Positions 63,701 to 64,000 of a DNA stretch of 64,000 bases are shown here, piece after piece. Both the position numbers and the translations under genes were made by a program. The DNA comes from Liolophura sinensis (taxonomy: Eukaryota > Mollusca > Polyplacophora > Chitonida > Chitonidae). The notes under the pieces are model-generated. The model ran no database searches, was not told where the DNA came from, and saw nothing but the letters and a program-made list of their open reading frames with translations. The stretch is taken from assembly GCF_032854445.1 (NCBI RefSeq), contig NC_088302.1, positions 8,553,338 through 8,617,337 on the forward strand, given 5' to 3'. Position 1 is the first letter of the stretch. Every line of letters begins with the position of its first letter.

Positions 63701-63818
63701 GTCTTCATGTTTTATAGGGTTTCAAACACACTCACACCAATGTGACACTAACATACCTGTCCGGTGGTGGATTCTGTTTCATGTGCTCTATGGTTTCATT
63801 CATCGTGAAGCCGATCAT
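36652..63818 (-). CDS. SLC29: Equilibrative nucleoside transporter family protein (SLC29/ENT), 13 coding exons
   Basis: Thirteen exons on the minus strand join in frame to 430 codons, with every intron GT-AG. Family: passive transport of nucleosides and related solutes across membranes, 11 membrane segments. Landmarks in order: LPW at the end of TM1, a YFEDYKLNAT loop with an N-glycosylation sequon, SYQVPLFLLN in TM2, SNIFGLSAIFPKNYTSVLIM in TM4-5, FALPYLKFYRHYR after TM6, a short basic loop (KEKRKRP), FFLLCNFR in TM9, GYMGALGMMYGP in TM10, and ASSAGMFMSVALSLGILCG in TM11. Length fits the family (about 430-475). Odd points: the TM1 'PWNFF', TM5 'MSGQGLAG' and TM8 'FNxxDxxGR' motifs are altered. 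The start is uncertain: ATG at 63,816-63,818 is the first supported, but the frame stays open upstream to about 63,910. SLC29 subtype cannot be assigned by eye. Confidence 0.92.
37680..38230. repeat. G-tract and degenerate CGATGG/GGCACGA repeat in intron 12
   Basis: A G-rich run at 37,680-37,696 is followed from about 37,860 by irregular GATGGCACGA-like strings. Weakly periodic. Confidence 0.45.
38375..38574 (-). CDS. SLC29: SLC29 exon 12 (TM9-TM10)
   Basis: Largest coding exon: PGPQFLWIACLLRAVLSIPF then FLLCNFR, and GYMGALGMMYGP near the end, all close to ENT consensus. Acceptor TATTTCAG, donor GTAAGT, phase 2. Confidence 0.93.
39921..39983. repeat. (CTAT/CTGT)n microsatellite in intron 11
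   Basis: Tetranucleotide run with CTGT variants. Confidence 0.9.
41178..41240 (-). mobile_element. Degraded (AAAT)n-tailed SINE fragment, intron 11
   Basis: TTATTTGACTGGTACTTAACG and CTGTACTAAAAG resemble the inverted 3' end of the family. Confidence 0.5.
41517..41655 (-). mobile_element. (AAAT)n-tailed SINE, well preserved, intron 11
   Basis: TTGATTGGTGTTTTAAGCCG, then ACGGCGGCCAGCATTATGGT and CCGCAGGTTGCTG. It lies on the same strand as the host gene. Confidence 0.9.
42575..42976. repeat. Interspersed repeats, family D and family C, intron 11
   Basis: 42,590-42,690 matches 31,165-31,265, and 42,836-42,976 matches 9,812-9,945 and 19,718-19,845. A string near 42,750 (GATTCGGAATACACTTTCAT) resembles array block 15,910-15,960, so array material and this intron share dispersed sequence. 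Confidence 0.5.
43057..43080. repeat. Perfect 24 bp palindrome, intron 11
   Basis: Each half is GCTTTCGAACTT, giving a fully self-complementary 24-mer. Confidence 0.95.
43405..43490 (-). CDS. SLC29: SLC29 exon 11 (TM8, altered motif)
   Basis: VYWKPVFGLLVFPAFALLGN then LLTFFVNK. The family consensus FNxxDxxGR is FPAFALLGN here: N, D and R are all replaced. Acceptor TTGTAG, donor GTGGGT, phase 0. Confidence 0.9.
44158..44361 (-). mobile_element. (AAAT)n-tailed SINE, first of inverted pair, intron 10
   Basis: Full-length inverted copy: TTTATTTGGTGTTGTACGCCG through CGGCCAGCATTATTTTGGGA to GGAAGCCAGCATGAGAGGC. A second copy in the opposite orientation follows. Confidence 0.9.
44379..44556 (+). 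mobile_element. (AAAT)n-tailed SINE with 17 bp target-site duplication, intron 10
   Basis: AATTAGGTAAGAAAATC occurs directly before (44,362-44,378) and after (44,557-44,573) the element, the mark of target-primed insertion. The element runs from CTGGCTTCCTCTCCAGC to CACCAATCAAATAAATAAAT. With the preceding copy it forms an inverted pair of about 180 bp arms. Confidence 0.95.
45084..45192 (-). CDS. SLC29: SLC29 exon 10 (TM7)
   Basis: VWMVALSVWLVYFSSAVIYP then SMMANTSKIDPQFPLP, matching the ENT TM7 pattern '..FxvTxxxFPxv'. Acceptor GTCCACAG, donor GTAAAT, phase 1. Confidence 0.92.
45530..46400. repeat. Minisatellite, about 24 bp unit, intron 9
   Basis: Degenerate units of the form CTGCTCAACAATCACCGTTA occur many times. 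The open frame over 45,479-45,790 on the plus strand is a by-product of the repeat. Confidence 0.85.
46756..46863 (-). CDS. SLC29: SLC29 exon 9 (cytoplasmic loop)
   Basis: KFYRHYRAIVAMKLSANAGA then VIKEKRKRPLLHTFKQ. FYRHY is the conserved FYRYY motif after TM6. The loop is shorter than in human ENT1 and strongly basic. Acceptor GTTGCAG. Confidence 0.92.
47155..47305 (-). mobile_element. (AAAT)n-tailed SINE, intron 8
   Basis: TTATTTATTTAATTAATC leads into TTTTACGCTGTACTCAAG and the inverted body, including GGTGGGAGGAAACCGGG. Confidence 0.85.
47577..47674 (-). CDS. SLC29: SLC29 exon 8 (TM6)
   Basis: SSAIKISAIYFFLTAIILLL then VVFDTFFALPYL. Acceptor ATTTCAG, donor GTAAGT, phase 0. Confidence 0.92.
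47738..47775 (-). mobile_element. Small (AAAT)n-tailed SINE fragment, intron 7
   Basis: GATTGATTAGTGTTTTACGC then TGTACTAATGG. Confidence 0.5.
48188..48262 (-). mobile_element. Fragment of a further molluscan-type SINE, intron 7
   Basis: GAATGATTGTGGCTTAACGC followed by CACATCGGAAGTATTTCAGC and CATATCGTGAC. This string is familiar from other molluscan repeats, but only the 3' part is here. Confidence 0.5.
48595..48712. repeat. 31 bp minisatellite, four copies, intron 7
   Basis: Repeated AGCAGTCATTTATTCAAGT and CCACTTGTGA strings. Confidence 0.9.
50685..51060. repeat. Dispersed repeat related to the 159 bp satellite, intron 7
   Basis: AAGTGTTGCATTTAACACTA, GAGGAGTAACTGCAGTTATA and AAGTGTTAATGTTTCAACAC match the satellite unit at 53,943-54,480. 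The stretch TTAAAGGTGTTGATTAACC parallels the inverse-like flank near 54,520. Confidence 0.6.
51077..51290. mobile_element. MITE, 214 bp, intron 7
   Basis: The first and last roughly 39 bp are inverted copies of each other (inner core TCTTAGACTTAAGTCAAAAT) with few mismatches. The middle is AT-rich and has no frame. It ends about 130 bp from micro-exon 7. Confidence 0.85.
51424..51472 (-). CDS. SLC29: SLC29 exon 7 (TM5)
   Basis: 49 bp micro-exon, SLSSVISSLATILSIA, bounded by TTTTTTTCAG and GTAAGT. It is the only candidate in this interval with the right phase, and it fits the family sequence between TM5 and TM6. Confidence 0.85.
52775..52872 (+). mobile_element. (AAAT)n-tailed SINE, 5'-truncated, intron 6
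   Basis: ACCGGTTTCCTCCCAACTTA, GGCCGCCGTCGTATAAGTGA and ACACCATTCAAATAAATG. Confidence 0.85.
53047..53132 (-). CDS. SLC29: SLC29 exon 6 (TM4-TM5)
   Basis: FTGVYMSNIFGLSAIFPKNY then TSVLIMGT, the ENT 'SLFGLAG..P..Y...IMSG' region. Acceptor CTTTTCAG, donor GTAAGT. The usual SGQ after IM is GTS here. Confidence 0.92.
53534..53584 (-). CDS. SLC29: SLC29 exon 5 (first half of TM4)
   Basis: Short 51 bp exon, IDVFFGVTMGTVLLLG, bounded by CTTTCAG and GTAAGT. The phases on both sides match exons 4 and 6. Confidence 0.88.
53943..54480. repeat. 159 bp tandem repeat, about 3.3 copies, intron 4
   Basis: ACTTAATACTG starts at 53,951, 54,110 and 54,269, with a diverged fourth start at 54,428: exactly 159 bp apart each time. 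The middle copies are nearly identical, which points to recent amplification. Confidence 0.95.
54808..55095 (-). mobile_element. tRNA-derived SINE, head truncated, intron 4
   Basis: The left end is the tail (GAATGATTGAATGCTTGGGG). The middle matches 6,793-7,088 (GTGGCAGGGCGAGTCCATG). Only the start of the tRNA-like head remains (GACAGGACCCGGG). Confidence 0.75.
55096..55260. repeat. Possible further SINE-derived sequence, intron 4
   Basis: GATGCCTGTTTAACGTCGTG and CTCAAGAATATTATGACGGC resemble the inverted (AAAT)n family start but are rearranged. GTCTCGTAGGT/ACCTACGAGAC-type strings form a short inverted pair with the GGCGTTCAGG/CCTGAACGCC strings. Confidence 0.4.
55511..55605 (-). CDS. SLC29: SLC29 exon 4 (TM3)
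   Basis: GACPTWTVISLMSLVALLIG and on to MFDTST. Acceptor CTTTTCAG, donor GTAAGT, phase 1. Confidence 0.9.
57516..57552 (-). mobile_element. Small (AAAT)n-tailed SINE fragment, intron 3 side of exon 3
   Basis: TTATTTATTTCATTGGGATT then TTACGCCGTGG, the inverted 3' end only. It lies just downstream of exon 3 in gene orientation. Confidence 0.5.
57679..57818 (-). CDS. SLC29: SLC29 exon 3 (loop 1 and TM2)
   Basis: Starts YFEDYKLNATGVTNPGYR (sequon NAT) and continues into SYQVPLFLLNVVSLVAL. Acceptor CTTGTAG, donor GTATGT, phase 2. Confidence 0.92.
58707..59821. mobile_element. pogo-like MITE or deleted DNA transposon, intron 2
   Basis: The ends are inverted (CAGTCAAACCTG at 58,707; CAGGTTTGACTG ending 59,821) and flanked by TA on both sides (58,705-58,706 and 59,822-59,823), as expected of Tc1/mariner-superfamily pogo-like elements. 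GTGGCCGCTTA motifs recur inside both ends. No transposase frame is present in its 1.1 kb. Confidence 0.8.
61362..61443 (-). CDS. SLC29: SLC29 exon 2 (TM1)
   Basis: YKAVFLILMLHGVAIFLPWC and onward, between TTTACAG and GTAAGT. Family consensus has LLPWNFF; here the asparagine position is cysteine. Confidence 0.9.
62760..63756 (-). repeat. SLC29: Minisatellite made of exon 1 ends and 5' splice sites, intron 1
   Basis: About 13 diverged units of roughly 65-75 bp. Read on the minus strand, each well-kept unit matches the last 45 bp of exon 1 (unit peptide such as ETLEQMKQKPPTD versus ETIEHMKQNPPPD), then the donor (CGGACAG, GTATGTTA), then about 25 bp of intron start. Clear units have donors near 62,830, 63,075, 63,150, 63,395 and 63,470; others are mutated. 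Confidence 0.85.
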
Positions 63819-63910
63819 GTCTTTAGGCGGGTGAGAAGCTTCCCAGCCGGGGTCTAGTACCACGTGATCAAGGAAAGTGGTTCTCTCTTCTCGTCCGTTA
63901 ATCGGGCCAT
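63757..63910 (-). CDS. SLC29: SLC29 exon 1 (5' end uncertain)
   Basis: It codes for the cytoplasmic N-terminus (MIGFTMNETIEHMKQNPPPD) and ends at donor GTATGT in phase 2. The frame is open upstream to an acceptor-like CCGGCAG at about 63,911, beyond which an in-frame TAG occurs. A further 5' exon outside the window is possible. Confidence 0.75.
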
Positions 63911-64000
63911 CTGCCGGCAAAGAATAAATAACGCTCTAGTGGACATGTGAGAGTTGCTTTTCTGAGAGTATGGACTATAATATGTAATAAAAAATTTACA

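Overview
The window is nuclear DNA of an animal, most probably a mollusc and perhaps a bivalve. The evidence is spliced genes with GT-AG introns, AT-rich low-density sequence, many micro- and minisatellites, and two SINE families of the kind spread through molluscan genomes: one with a tRNA-like head, and one ending in a conserved domain plus an (AAAT)n tail. Species cannot be told.

Layout. About 1-21,700 is an old, strongly diverged tandem array of roughly 3-4 kb units (at least five or six, some deleted). Each unit shares a fixed order of conserved blocks. Several carry, on the minus strand, the remains of a last exon for a small protein with one C-terminal membrane segment. The array is broken by SINEs and by a decayed Ty3/gypsy retrotransposon (about 10,000-12,375), which itself contains a Penelope-like reverse transcriptase fragment. 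About 21,700-25,660 holds nothing I recognise.

At 25,666-30,756 lies an apparent 5.1 kb mobile element. It has 26 bp terminal inverted repeats, long pentanucleotide satellites just inside both ends, and a core that looks less AT-rich than its surroundings. The core holds a CARD-like reading frame with a possible -1 frameshift site, an intact IAP-type RING finger frame, a decayed C2H2 zinc-finger gene, a tRNA-like sequence and two promoter-like blocks. This is the most unusual part of the window.

About 30,757-36,650 is gene-poor and repeat-bearing. From 36,652 to 63,818 (minus strand) I could rebuild a complete 13-exon gene for an equilibrative nucleoside transporter family (SLC29/ENT) protein of 430 residues. 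Every splice junction keeps frame. Its fold landmarks are kept, but several polar residues that are nearly universal in ENT proteins are replaced. Its introns hold SINEs, MITEs and minisatellites. In intron 1 a minisatellite is built from repeated copies of the exon 1 end together with its 5' splice site.
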